Positions 17,774 through 25,538 of a stretch of DNA of 64,000 bases are shown here, piece after piece. The DNA comes from Sphingomonas sp. 3P27F8 (GTDB lineage Bacteria; Pseudomonadota; Alphaproteobacteria; Sphingomonadales; Sphingomonadaceae). The notes under the pieces are model-generated. The model was not told where the DNA came from, did no database searches, and saw only the letters and a list, made by a program, of their open reading frames with translations. Where the stretch lies: positions 186,001 to 250,000 of the forward strand of contig NZ_SCNL01000002.1 in the NCBI RefSeq assembly GCF_005502745.1. Direction: 5' to 3'. How positions within the stretch are numbered: the first letter of the stretch is position 1; each line of letters starts with the position of its first letter. The position numbers and the translations under genes are program-made.

Positions 17774-19306
17774 ATGATCGACACTGCCGCGATGCTCGCC
17801 GAGCCGTTCGGGCTATTGCCGGACCTCATTCGCCACCACGCCCGAAGCCAGCCGGAGAAGCTCGCGATCGCCGACGGCGATACGCAGATCAGCTACGCCG
17901 AACTGGATCGCGCGATGGATCGCGTCGCCACCGCGCTGCAACGCGACGGCACTGCACAGCGGCAGGCGGCGGCGATGGTGGCCTATCCATCGGTGGAGCA
18001 GGCAATCGTTTTTTTCGGCGCGCTCCGCGCCGGCAGCATCGCCGCCCCGATCCAGCCTTCCGCCACGCCCGAGCAGATCGCCGGCATGATCAGGGACAGC
18101 GGCGCGAACCTCGTCTTCCTCGATGCCGCCAATGCCGGGGCCCTGCGCGATCAGGCGCTGTCCGCGCGCATCATCCGGCTGGAGGAACTGGAAGAATGGG
18201 TCGCACCCCAAGGGGCGCGGCCCGCCCCGGTCAAGATCGCGCCGGAGGATGGCTTCAACATCATCTATTCATCCGGCACCACCGGCATTCCGAAGGGGAT
18301 CGTGCAGAGCCATGCGATGCGTTGGCAGCATTTCTCGCGTAACGCCGGTGCGGGATACGACACGGCCGTCACGCTGCTGTCCACACCGCTCTATTCCAAT
18401 ACCACGCTGGTCAGCTTCCTGCCGACGCTCGCGTGGGGCGGATCGGTGGTGCTGATGAAGAAGTTCGAGGCGCATCGCTTCCTCGAGCTGGCGGAAAGAT
18501 ATCGCGCGACGCACACCATGCTGGTGCCGGTGCAATATCAACGGATCATGGCGGTGCCGGATTTCGACCGCTTCGACCTGTCGGCCTTCCGCTTCAAGAC
18601 GTGCACGTCCGCGCCGTTCAAGGCCGAGCTGAAGCGCGACGTGCTCGATCGCTGGCCCGGCAAGCTGGTGGAATATTACGGGATGACAGAGGGCGGCGCG
18701 TCGTTCGTCCTGATCGCGGACGAGTTTCCCGACAAGCTGCACACCGTCGGCCGCCTCGCGCCGGGGCATCAGGCGAAGCTGCTCGACGAGGCGGGCAACG
18801 AAGTGGCCCCCGGGGGCATCGGCGAGATCGTCGGCCGCTCACCCGCGATGATGAACGGCTATCACGGCCGCGATCAGGCGACCCGCGATGCCGAATGGTT
18901 CGACGCGCAGGGCAATCGCTGGCTGCGCCACGGCGATGTCGGCCGGTTCGACGAGGACGGCTTCCTCACGCTGATGGACCGCAAGAAGGACATGATTATC
19001 TCCGGCGGGTTCAACATCTACCCCTCCGATCTCGAGGCGGTACTGGCCCAGCATCCGGCGGTCGCCGACTGCACCGTGGTGGGGGTCGCGAGCGAGGAAT
19101 GGGGGGAGACGCCGATCGGCTTCTTCGTGCCGCGCGCGGGGTCGGCGGCGCCGGCGGAGGAAATCCGCCAGTGGGTGAACGCACGGCTCGGCAAGACGCA
19201 GCGGCTGTCGGCGCTGCATGTCGCGGCCGAGCTGCCGCGCAGCGCGATCGGCAAGGTATTGAAACGCGAGCTGCGCGATCGGCTCGCAGCGGGGGAATTT
19301 GCATGA
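17774..19306 (+). CDS. acyl-CoA synthetase / AMP-dependent ligase
   Basis: 510-residue member of the acyl-adenylate-forming superfamily: activates a carboxylic acid with ATP to an acyl-AMP and then an acyl-CoA. The P-loop IIYSSGTTGIPKG is near residues 160-175, YYGMTEGG is the A5 motif, and GDVGRFDEDGFLTLMDRKKDMIISGG is A7-A8 including the hinge. The C-terminal GKVLKREL carries the catalytic Lys of A10. ATG 17774 begins right at the conserved N-terminus; upstream codons overlap the divergent SDR and are not used. Its stop overlaps the start of the thioesterase gene (ATGA), so the two are translationally coupled, pairing activation and hydrolysis of the same class of CoA ester. Confidence 0.93.
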   Translation: MIDTAAMLAEPFGLLPDLIRHHARSQPEKLAIADGDTQISYAELDRAMDRVATALQRDGTAQRQAAAMVAYPSVEQAIVFFGALRAGSIAAPIQPSATPEQIAGMIRDSGANLVFLDAANAGALRDQALSARIIRLEELEEWVAPQGARPAPVKIAPEDGFNIIYSSGTTGIPKGIVQSHAMRWQHFSRNAGAGYDTAVTLLSTPLYSNTTLVSFLPTLAWGGSVVLMKKFEAHRFLELAERYRATHTMLVPVQYQRIMAVPDFDRFDLSAFRFKTCTSAPFKAELKRDVLDRWPGKLVEYYGMTEGGASFVLIADEFPDKLHTVGRLAPGHQAKLLDEAGNEVAPGGIGEIVGRSPAMMNGYHGRDQATRDAEWFDAQGNRWLRHGDVGRFDEDGFLTLMDRKKDMIISGGFNIYPSDLEAVLAQHPAVADCTVVGVASEEWGETPIGFFVPRAGSAAPAEEIRQWVNARLGKTQRLSALHVAAELPRSAIGKVLKRELRDRLAAGEFA

Positions 19307-20088
19307 CCAGCCTTAAACAGCTTCTCGAAACACTTGAACCGATGCCCGATGCTCCCGCCTGGCGCGGCACGATCCCGGATAACTGGCTTCAGGGGCGCAC
19401 GGCCTATGGCGGGCTTTCCGCCGCGATCGCGTTGCATTGCGCGATGCAGTCGGAGCCGGATCTGCCGCCGCTCCGTTCGGCGCAGGTATCGTTCATCGGC
19501 CCGCTCGCCGGCCCGATCATGGTGACGGCGCACAAGCTGCGACGCGGAAAGAACGCGGCGTTCATCCAGGCCGATATCGAAAGCGAGGCGGGGCTGGGGC
19601 TGCGCTGCACCTTCGTGTTCATGCGCGCGATCGAGAGCGAGGTTGACTACCAGACCACCACCCTCCCCGCGTTCCCGCAGCCCGGGCCGGACGAAACGAC
19701 GTACAAGGGCAATCCGCACGTCGCCTTCACGCAGAATTTCGAATTCCTCGATCGGCGCGAGGGGCCGGGGCTGAAGCCCGCGGAATGGCTGCGCTGGACC
19801 CGGCTCAACGATCGCGAGGGGCTCGATCCGATGGTGGAGCTGATCGCGATCGGCGATTGTCTGCCTCCCGCGGCGTTGCGCCTGCTTGGCCGCAACGTGC
19901 CGATTAGTTCGATGACGTGGATACTCAACCTGCTCGGCCCGCTGCCGCGCACTGACGATGGCTGGTGGCTGCTGCGCTCGAACGCTGACTATGTGCGCGC
20001 GGGCAGTTCCTCGCAGCAGATGGGGATCTGGAACGCGGCCGGGGAAATGGTGGCGGAGCAGATGCAGTCGGTCGCGCTGTTCGCGTGA
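19303..20088 (+). CDS. TesB-like acyl-CoA thioesterase
   Basis: 261-residue double-hotdog thioesterase of the TesB-like (4HBT_3) family. N-terminal hotdog: WLQGRTAYGGLSAAIAL, then RSAQVSFIGPLAGPIMV and a hydrophobic FVFMRA strand. The C-terminal hotdog contains SSMTWILNLLG and ends WNAAGEMVAEQMQSVALF. This type hydrolyses short- or medium-chain acyl-CoA. It differs from the full TesB at 760-1653 in length and in lacking the YASD motif. The ATG at 19303 overlaps the acyl-CoA ligase stop by 4 bases. A 118-base gap with direct repeats follows. Confidence 0.88.
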   Translation: MTSLKQLLETLEPMPDAPAWRGTIPDNWLQGRTAYGGLSAAIALHCAMQSEPDLPPLRSAQVSFIGPLAGPIMVTAHKLRRGKNAAFIQADIESEAGLGLRCTFVFMRAIESEVDYQTTTLPAFPQPGPDETTYKGNPHVAFTQNFEFLDRREGPGLKPAEWLRWTRLNDREGLDPMVELIAIGDCLPPAALRLLGRNVPISSMTWILNLLGPLPRTDDGWWLLRSNADYVRAGSSSQQMGIWNAAGEMVAEQMQSVALFA

Positions 20089-20096
20089 CGGCCGCC

Positions 20097-20146
20097 GCGA
20101 CAATTTGCGACAATTCTTCAGACGCGCCGACAAACCTGCGCGACAA
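20097..20146. promoter_or_regulatory. direct GCGACAA repeats upstream of EF-hand / two-component genes
   Basis: GCGACAA occurs at 20097 and 20107 (exactly 10 bases apart, GCGACAATTTGCGACAATTC), again as CCGACAA at 20127 and GCGACAA at 20140. Helically phased direct heptamers are the usual target layout of OmpR-family regulators, and one is encoded 800 bases downstream. Autoregulation by that regulator is an inference. Confidence 0.5.
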
Positions 20147-20206
20147 GACGCTTCTAGATCGGTGAGCAACGGCGGGAAAATCCTTCCGCCGCACCACGAG
20201 GATCGC

Positions 20207-20815
20207 ATGATGAAGAAGCTGTTGCTCGCGCTTGCAATGGGATCAACCACGCTCGCTGGCCCGACGTTCGCGCAAACCCCGCCCGCCCCGCCGCCGGGCG
20301 CGTCACACGCAGCGCACGACCCCAACCGCATCGTCACCCGCGACGAGGCGCTCGCCAGGGCGGACCGGAAGTTCGATGCCGTCGACACCAATCACGACGG
20401 CAGGATCACCGCTGACGAAATGCGGGTCGCACGCGAACAGCGCCGGGACAAGATGCGTGCCCGCTGGCAGGCGCGTCACCCCGATCAGGCGCAGCCCGCG
20501 CCCGGCGCCGATGGCGGCAAATGGGGCGGTCGCGGCGATCACCGTCGGGACGGCATGGGCAAGCGCGGCGGCGGCGATCCGAACCGCGTCATCACGCGCG
20601 AGGAATGGCGGCAGAAGGCGGCCGCGCGGTTCGATCGCGTCGATGTGAACCACGACGGCCGCATCACCCCCGATGAGCGCAAGGCAGCCCATCAGGCGAT
20701 GCGAGAGAAATTCCGCGAGCGGATGGAAATGCGCCGCGATCGTCGCGGGCCGCCGCCGGCCGATGGCGCCCCGGCGCCGGCGCCAGCCCCTGCCCCTGCA
20801 CCGCGCACCAACTGA
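20207..20815 (+). CDS. periplasmic EF-hand calcium-binding protein
   Basis: 202-residue secreted protein: signal peptide at residues 1-22 (LLLALAMG...TFAQ). Two canonical EF-hand loops follow, D60-T-N-H-D-G-R-I-T-A-D-E71 and D146-V-N-H-D-G-R-I-T-P-D-E157. Both have Asp/Asn/Asp at positions 1, 3 and 5 and Glu at 12, so both should bind Ca2+. Each is preceded by the same lead-in (DPNRIVTRDE / DPNRVITREE), showing an internal duplication. The linker is rich in Gly, Arg and His, and the tail is a Pro-Ala repeat. Tandem ATGs at 20207/20210 leave the exact start open. It precedes an OmpR/histidine kinase pair and may be their target or an accessory sensor. Confidence 0.9.
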   Translation: MMKKLLLALAMGSTTLAGPTFAQTPPAPPPGASHAAHDPNRIVTRDEALARADRKFDAVDTNHDGRITADEMRVAREQRRDKMRARWQARHPDQAQPAPGADGGKWGGRGDHRRDGMGKRGGGDPNRVITREEWRQKAAARFDRVDVNHDGRITPDERKAAHQAMREKFRERMEMRRDRRGPPPADGAPAPAPAPAPAPRTN

Positions 20816-20830
20816 CCGGCGTTGGCCGGC

Positions 20831-20866
20831 GGCGTCGGGTGGCATCCTCCGGCCACCCGACGCCTT
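20831..20866 (+). terminator. hairpin after the EF-hand gene
   Basis: GGCGTCGGGTGGC and GCCACCCGACGCC form a perfect 13-bp stem with an 8-base loop, followed by only TTTAT. It lies just after the EF-hand stop and before the response regulator, so it probably terminates part of the transcripts and lowers regulator expression relative to the EF-hand protein. Confidence 0.65.
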
Positions 20867-20898
20867 TATCCCGACGGCGCTTTTCCTGGAGTGATGAC

Positions 20899-21636
20899 GT
20901 GCTACATGCCGATGCGATGGGGGAAACGCCGCACCTGCTGCTTGTCGATGACGAGCGTTCGATCCGCGAACCGCTCGCCGCCTATCTGACGAAGCAGGGC
21001 TTCCGCGTGACGCAGGCCGCCGATGCGGAACAGGCGCGGGCGCGGCTTGCCGCTTATGCCATCGATCTCGTTGTGCTCGATATCATGATGCCCGGCGAGG
21101 ACGGCCTGTCGCTATGCCGCCACATCCGCGAAACCGGCGAGCTGCCCGTCATCCTGCTCACCGCGCGGACGGAGGAAACCGACCGGATCGTCGGGCTGGA
21201 GATGGGCGCCGACGATTATGTCGTGAAACCATTTTCTCCGCGTGAGTTGTCCGCCCGGATCAAGGTGGTGCTGCGCCGCGTGCACGCCGGCGGCGCGCGC
21301 CAGCTCCCGCCGGAAAGCGGTGCCTATGCTTTCGCCGGCCGTGTGCTCAAGACGGGCGAGCGCACGCTGGTGGATCGCGACGGCGTGTCCGTTCCGCTTT
21401 CGACCGGCGAATATAACCTGCTGCTCGCCCTCGTCACCCGGCCGCGCCATGTGCTGACGCGGGATCAGTTGCTTGATCTGACCCAGGGGCGCGAGGCGGC
21501 GGCATTCGATCGGTCGATCGACAATCAGGTGAGCCGGCTGCGGCGAAAGATCGAGGCCGATCCCAAATCGCCGGAAATCATCAAGACCATATGGGGCGGC
21601 GGCTATTCCTTCACCGCCGACGTAACCCGCCTGTGA
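20899..21636 (+). CDS. OmpR-family response regulator
   Basis: Two-domain regulator of about 245 residues. The receiver has acidic DDE near the N-terminus, phospho-acceptor Asp61 in VLDIMMPGEDG, and Lys109 in VVKPFSP. The C-terminal winged helix has LSTGEYNLLLAL, VLTRDQLLDL, DRSIDNQVSRLRRKIE and IKTIWGGGYSF. GTG 20899 is preferred because GGAG lies 7 bases upstream; ATG 20917 is an alternative that would shorten it by six residues. The stop overlaps the GTG of the kinase gene by 4 bases. Together they form a two-component system downstream of the EF-hand gene. Confidence 0.94.
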   Translation: MLHADAMGETPHLLLVDDERSIREPLAAYLTKQGFRVTQAADAEQARARLAAYAIDLVVLDIMMPGEDGLSLCRHIRETGELPVILLTARTEETDRIVGLEMGADDYVVKPFSPRELSARIKVVLRRVHAGGARQLPPESGAYAFAGRVLKTGERTLVDRDGVSVPLSTGEYNLLLALVTRPRHVLTRDQLLDLTQGREAAAFDRSIDNQVSRLRRKIEADPKSPEIIKTIWGGGYSFTADVTRL

Positions 21637-22985
21637 CACCGAAGCTCGGCTGGCCGCGCAGCCTGGCCGGGCAGATGGCGCTGCTCGTGGCGATCGCGCT
21701 TTTCGCGGCCCAGGCGGTGAATTTCGCGCTGATCGTCCGCGATCGCACGGCAAACCGGATCCAGCAAGCGGCCGCGCTTCCGGCGCTGCGTATCGCCGAA
21801 GCGCTGGACCGGGAAGTGGGCGGACGGCCAATCTCGTCCGATCGCGGGAGAGTGCGACACGTCGCGAGCAATCCGATCCCTGACTCGCTGCCACGCCGCG
21901 ATGACGTGGCCGAGGCCGTCCGCGCCAATCTCGCGCGGATGAGCATCGCGAGCGGCAAGGTGGACGCTGCAATCCTTGACGGCCCCAAGGACACGCCTGC
22001 GCCCGACATGCGCCGTCGCCGCCTGCGGGGCGGCGTGGAGCGCGGACCACGGCGCGCAATCCTGATCGCGGTGGAGCTGCCCGGGCAAGGCTGGCTGGTG
22101 ACTCGCGCGGCGTGGCCCTCTCCCGGCCCCGCGATCCTGTGGCGGCTGATCGCCCAGACGCTTTTCCTCTACATCATGGTGCTGGCGCCGGTGCTTTGGC
22201 TCGCGCGGCGCATCTCACGTCCCTTGAACGCGCTGGCACAGGACGCCAGCCGAGTCTCCCTGGAGGGCAAGACGACGCCTGTGCCGGAGGCCGGCCCGGC
22301 GGACGTGCGCGCGGTGATTGCCGCCTATAATGCGCTGCGCGTGCGCGTGCGCGCGATGCTCGACGAGAAGGACCGGATGCTGGGTGCGATCGGGCATGAT
22401 CTTCGCACACCCCTGGCGGCGCTGCGTGTCCGTATCGAATCGGTCGACGATGAAAACGACCGGGTCCGGATGGCCGATACGATCGCGGAGATGAACCGCA
22501 CGCTCGACGATATATTGAGCCTTGCCCGGCTGGGTCGCCCCAGTGAGCCGGTCACCGAAGTTGATCTCGCCGCGCTGGTCGATGCCGTGGTCGAGGATTT
22601 CCGCGATCTGGGTCATGCGGTAAGCTTCGCCGATGCCGTGCGGCTGCCGGTGCATATTCGCCCGTCGCTGATCCGCCGCGCGGTGCGCAACCTGATCGAG
22701 AATGCGGTTAAATATGCCGGCGCGGCGGAGGTTTCGATACAGCCCGGCACAGCTTCAGTGGCGATCGCGGTAGCCGATCGCGGGCCGGGCATTCCGCCCG
22801 AGCGCCTCGCCGATGTGTTCGAGCCTTTCGTCCGGCTGGAAACCTCCCGCAATCGCGATACCGGGGGGAGCGGGCTTGGGCTGGCGATCGCCCGCGCGAT
22901 CGTGCGCGAGGCCGGGGGCGAACTCTCGCTCGCCAATCGCGCGGGCGGAGGGCTGGAGGCGATAGTTACGCTGCCCGCGCGATGA
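21633..22985 (+). CDS. sensor histidine kinase (EnvZ-type)
   Basis: 450-residue inner-membrane kinase starting at GTG 21633, which overlaps the regulator stop (GTGA). TM1 is about 14-35 and a periplasmic loop spans about 36-168. TM2 is about 169-191, followed by HAMP with RRISRPLNALA. The HisKA domain has phospho-acceptor His255 in IGHDLRTPLAALRVRIE. The N box is NLIENAVKYA, and the G boxes are ADRGPGIPPE and GGSGLGLAIARAI. The periplasmic loop contains a very basic patch (MRRRRLRGG, then ERGPRR), unusual for a sensor of divalent cations. It presumably phosphorylates the regulator encoded just upstream. The signal is unknown. Confidence 0.93.
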   Translation: MTPKLGWPRSLAGQMALLVAIALFAAQAVNFALIVRDRTANRIQQAAALPALRIAEALDREVGGRPISSDRGRVRHVASNPIPDSLPRRDDVAEAVRANLARMSIASGKVDAAILDGPKDTPAPDMRRRRLRGGVERGPRRAILIAVELPGQGWLVTRAAWPSPGPAILWRLIAQTLFLYIMVLAPVLWLARRISRPLNALAQDASRVSLEGKTTPVPEAGPADVRAVIAAYNALRVRVRAMLDEKDRMLGAIGHDLRTPLAALRVRIESVDDENDRVRMADTIAEMNRTLDDILSLARLGRPSEPVTEVDLAALVDAVVEDFRDLGHAVSFADAVRLPVHIRPSLIRRAVRNLIENAVKYAGAAEVSIQPGTASVAIAVADRGPGIPPERLADVFEPFVRLETSRNRDTGGSGLGLAIARAIVREAGGELSLANRAGGGLEAIVTLPAR

Positions 22986-23058
22986 GCCGCCCGAACGAAT
23001 CGACGAACTGACCGAAGGTCTTTGCGAATTCGCAGTATTTTACCGGTAATCGTCTCCC

Positions 23059-24111
23059 ATGCGTATCTCCTCACGATCGTTCGCCGCTCTTGCCCTTGCC
23101 ACGCTTGTTTCCGGCTGCGGCGGTTCGGACGGAACCGGCTCGAGTGGCAGCGCCGCCCCCGTCGCCAGCCCCTCCACATCGCCTACCGCGAGCCCGACCG
23201 GAACCCCGACTGCCAGCCCCACGGCAACGCCGACCGGTACACCGACCGGTACGCCCACCTCAACGACCTGGGCTGGCCAGGCAGCGGCGATGTATGATGT
23301 GCAGCCCGATGCCACCGCCTGCACTTCCGGCACGTTGAAAGACTCCGTGAAGGCCACGTTCCTTGCACAGCTCAACACGATCCGCGCGCTGCACAATCTG
23401 CCGGCAGTCGCCTATTCGAATGAGGAGGACAGCCAGGAGCAGGATACCTCGCTGATGATGGCGGTGGCGAAGCAGCTCAGCCACACGCCGGCGACGACCT
23501 GGCCATGCTACAGTTCGAGCGGCGCGGCGGGCGCGGGATCGAGCAACCTTGTCGGCGGCTGGGGCACCGGCCTGCCGTTCAACAGCGAGGACGATTATCT
23601 CGGCCTGTGGCTCACCGAGAACGGTTCCGCCGATATCGGCCACCGCCGCTGGATCCTGAGCCCGTTCCTCGGCAAGACCTCCTACGGTCGCGTCGCTGTG
23701 GTGCTGGCGGACGGATCGCGCGCGAGCGCTGCGTCGATGCGGGTGTTTAACTTTCATACCAGCCCCGCGGTGCCGAGCGGCATCCCCCCCTTCGTCGCCT
23801 ATCCCTACGGTGATTATCCGCAGCGCTATTTCGGCCTCGGCAATTATCTGTCGTTTACCGCGATCAGCAGCACCAGCAGCTCATGGGCCAATCAGGCGGT
23901 CAGCTTCGCCAGCGCAACGATCACCGTGACCGGTCCCGCCGGCGCGATGACCGTGACCGATATCAGCACCGACAATCAGGGCTATGGCGTGCCGAACAGC
24001 ATCCAGTGGCGTGTGACCGGCCTGCAGGCCGGAACATCCTATACGGTGAAGATAAGCGGCGTTTCCGGCGCGCCGCAAACCAGCTACACCTACACGTTCC
24101 GCGTCGTCTGA
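23059..24111 (+). CDS. CAP (SCP/PR1-like) domain lipoprotein
   Basis: 350-residue protein with a lipoprotein signal ending in LVSGC, so Cys20 should be lipidated. Residues about 33-70 are a low-complexity spacer of PT(A/G)SPT-type repeats. A CAP domain of the bacterial YkwD-like group follows (about 100-235), with LNTIRALHNLPAV, an HTPATTW region (His) and GHRRWILSP, the block holding the second conserved His. The last about 70 residues (ATITVTGPAGAMTV...SYTVKISG) look like a beta-sandwich. It is probably anchored in the envelope and displayed on the long spacer. Biochemical function of bacterial CAP domains is not settled. No operon link with neighbours is evident. Confidence 0.85.
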   Translation: MRISSRSFAALALATLVSGCGGSDGTGSSGSAAPVASPSTSPTASPTGTPTASPTATPTGTPTGTPTSTTWAGQAAAMYDVQPDATACTSGTLKDSVKATFLAQLNTIRALHNLPAVAYSNEEDSQEQDTSLMMAVAKQLSHTPATTWPCYSSSGAAGAGSSNLVGGWGTGLPFNSEDDYLGLWLTENGSADIGHRRWILSPFLGKTSYGRVAVVLADGSRASAASMRVFNFHTSPAVPSGIPPFVAYPYGDYPQRYFGLGNYLSFTAISSTSSSWANQAVSFASATITVTGPAGAMTVTDISTDNQGYGVPNSIQWRVTGLQAGTSYTVKISGVSGAPQTSYTYTFRVV

Positions 24112-24265
24112 CCGGCGCGGTTGCAACCGGGCGCCGTTTCGGCTAACGGCCCCACCTTCCTCGTGACAGCGACGGAAATGCTTGCGGGAGGGCTCTGGCC
24201 CGATCGAACCGCTAAACTTGAAACCAGGCCGTCTCCCGTGGGCGCGGCCGGATTGAGAGAGTGAC
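24112..24265 (+). promoter_or_regulatory. rplKA upstream region
   Basis: 154 bases between the CAP gene and rplK. It must hold the rplKA promoter, because no gene on this strand is closely linked upstream. A bulged hairpin at about 24114-24134 (GGCGC-GGTT / AACC-GCGCC) may end the CAP transcript. I could not identify a convincing L1-binding leader or -35/-10 pair. Confidence 0.35.
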
Positions 24266-24697
24266 ATGGCAAAGAAGATTACGGGTTACATCAAGTTGCA
24301 GGTGCCTGCGGGCGCCGCCAATCCCTCGCCGCCGATCGGCCCCGCGCTCGGTCAGCGCGGTGTGAACATCATGGAATTCTGCAAGGCGTTCAACGCGCAG
24401 ACGCAGGACATGGAAAAGGGCGCGCCGCTCCCCACGGTCATCACCGTCTATGCCGATCGCTCGTTCTCGTTCGAGACGAAGACCCCGCCGGCGACCTTCC
24501 TCATCAAGAAGGCCATGAACCTGAAGTCCGGCTCGAAGGAGCCCGGCAAGGTGGTCGCGGGCAAGATCAAGCGCTCGCAGCTTTCGGAAATCGCGCAGGT
24601 GAAGATGAAGGATCTGAACGCGAACGATATCGAAGCCGCGACGAAGATCATCGAAGGCAGCGCGCGGGCCATGGGCCTCGAAGTGGTGGAGGGCTGA
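24266..24697 (+). CDS. rplK: 50S ribosomal protein L11
   Basis: 143-residue L11, a component of the GTPase-associated centre that binds 23S rRNA and contacts elongation factors. The N-terminal domain has [30 protein letters not shown], whose prolines are the thiostrepton-region signature. The C-terminal RNA-binding domain ends in ARAMGLEVV. Length matches the family. GAGAG precedes the start. rplA follows after 2 bases, the usual L11-L1 pair. secE and nusG, which usually precede rplK, are not adjacent here. Confidence 0.98.
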   Translation: MAKKITGYIKLQVPAGAANPSPPIGPALGQRGVNIMEFCKAFNAQTQDMEKGAPLPTVITVYADRSFSFETKTPPATFLIKKAMNLKSGSKEPGKVVAGKIKRSQLSEIAQVKMKDLNANDIEAATKIIEGSARAMGLEVVEG

Positions 24698-24699
24698 AC

Positions 24700-25392
24700 A
24701 TGGCTAAGCTGACCAAGAAGCAGAAGGCCAACCAGGTCGATGGCGAGAAGCTGCACAACGTGGACGAGGCGATCGCGCTGGCCAAGGCGGGCGCCACCGC
24801 TAAGTTCGACGAGACGATCGAAGTCGCGCTGAACCTCGGCGTCGATCCGCGCCACGCCGATCAGATGGTGCGCGGCGTCGTCACGCTCCCGGCCGGCACC
24901 GGCAAGACGGTGCGCGTCGGCGTGTTCGCCAAGGGTGCGAAGGCGGACGAGGCGCGCGAAGCGGGCGCCGATGTCGTCGGTGCGGAAGACCTGATGGAAA
25001 CGATCCAGGGTGGCACGATCGATTTCGATCGCTGCATCGCGACCCCGGACATGATGGGCATCGTCGGCCGGCTCGGCAAGGTGCTCGGTCCCAAGGGGCT
25101 GATGCCGAACCCGAAGCTCGGCACCGTCACGATGAACGTCGCCGAGGCGGTGAAGGCGGCCAAGGGCGGCCAGGTGGAGTACCGCGTCGAGAAGGCCGGC
25201 ATCATCCACTCCGGCATCGGCAAGGCATCTTTCAGCCAGGAAGACCTGCGTCGCAATTTCGATGCGCTGGTCGATGCCGTGGTGAAAGCCAAGCCATCGG
25301 GTGCGAAGGGCAAGTACGTTCGCAAGGTGGCCGTCAGCTCGACGATGGGCGCGGGCATCAAGGTGGACGTGGCGGAAGTCGCCGGCGCCTGA
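24700..25392 (+). CDS. rplA: 50S ribosomal protein L1
   Basis: 230-residue L1, which forms the L1 stalk and in many bacteria represses its own operon by binding the rplK leader. Characteristic segments are [46 protein letters not shown] and the C-terminal [15 protein letters not shown]. Full length for the family. It starts two bases after the rplK stop and is followed by a strong intrinsic terminator, so the operon is rplK-rplA only. Confidence 0.98.
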   Translation: MAKLTKKQKANQVDGEKLHNVDEAIALAKAGATAKFDETIEVALNLGVDPRHADQMVRGVVTLPAGTGKTVRVGVFAKGAKADEAREAGADVVGAEDLMETIQGGTIDFDRCIATPDMMGIVGRLGKVLGPKGLMPNPKLGTVTMNVAEAVKAAKGGQVEYRVEKAGIIHSGIGKASFSQEDLRRNFDALVDAVVKAKPSGAKGKYVRKVAVSSTMGAGIKVDVAEVAGA

Positions 25393-25416
25393 TTTTACGA
25401 CACATCAATGCCGAAA

Positions 25417-25447
25417 AGGGCCGGGAGCGATCCCGGCCCTTTTTGTT
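25417..25447 (+). terminator. rho-independent terminator of rplKA
   Basis: AGGGCCGGGA and TCCCGGCCCT form a perfect 10-bp stem with a GCGA tetraloop, followed at once by TTTTTGTTT. It lies about 25 bases after the rplA stop and closes the operon. Confidence 0.95.
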
Positions 25448-25538
25448 TGCAGGCGGGCAGCCGATGCCAACGTTCCTTGACGCCGTCGCCAAGGCTGCCG
25501 AAAACCCCGCACGCAATTGTGACTGGGGGAGGCAGCGG

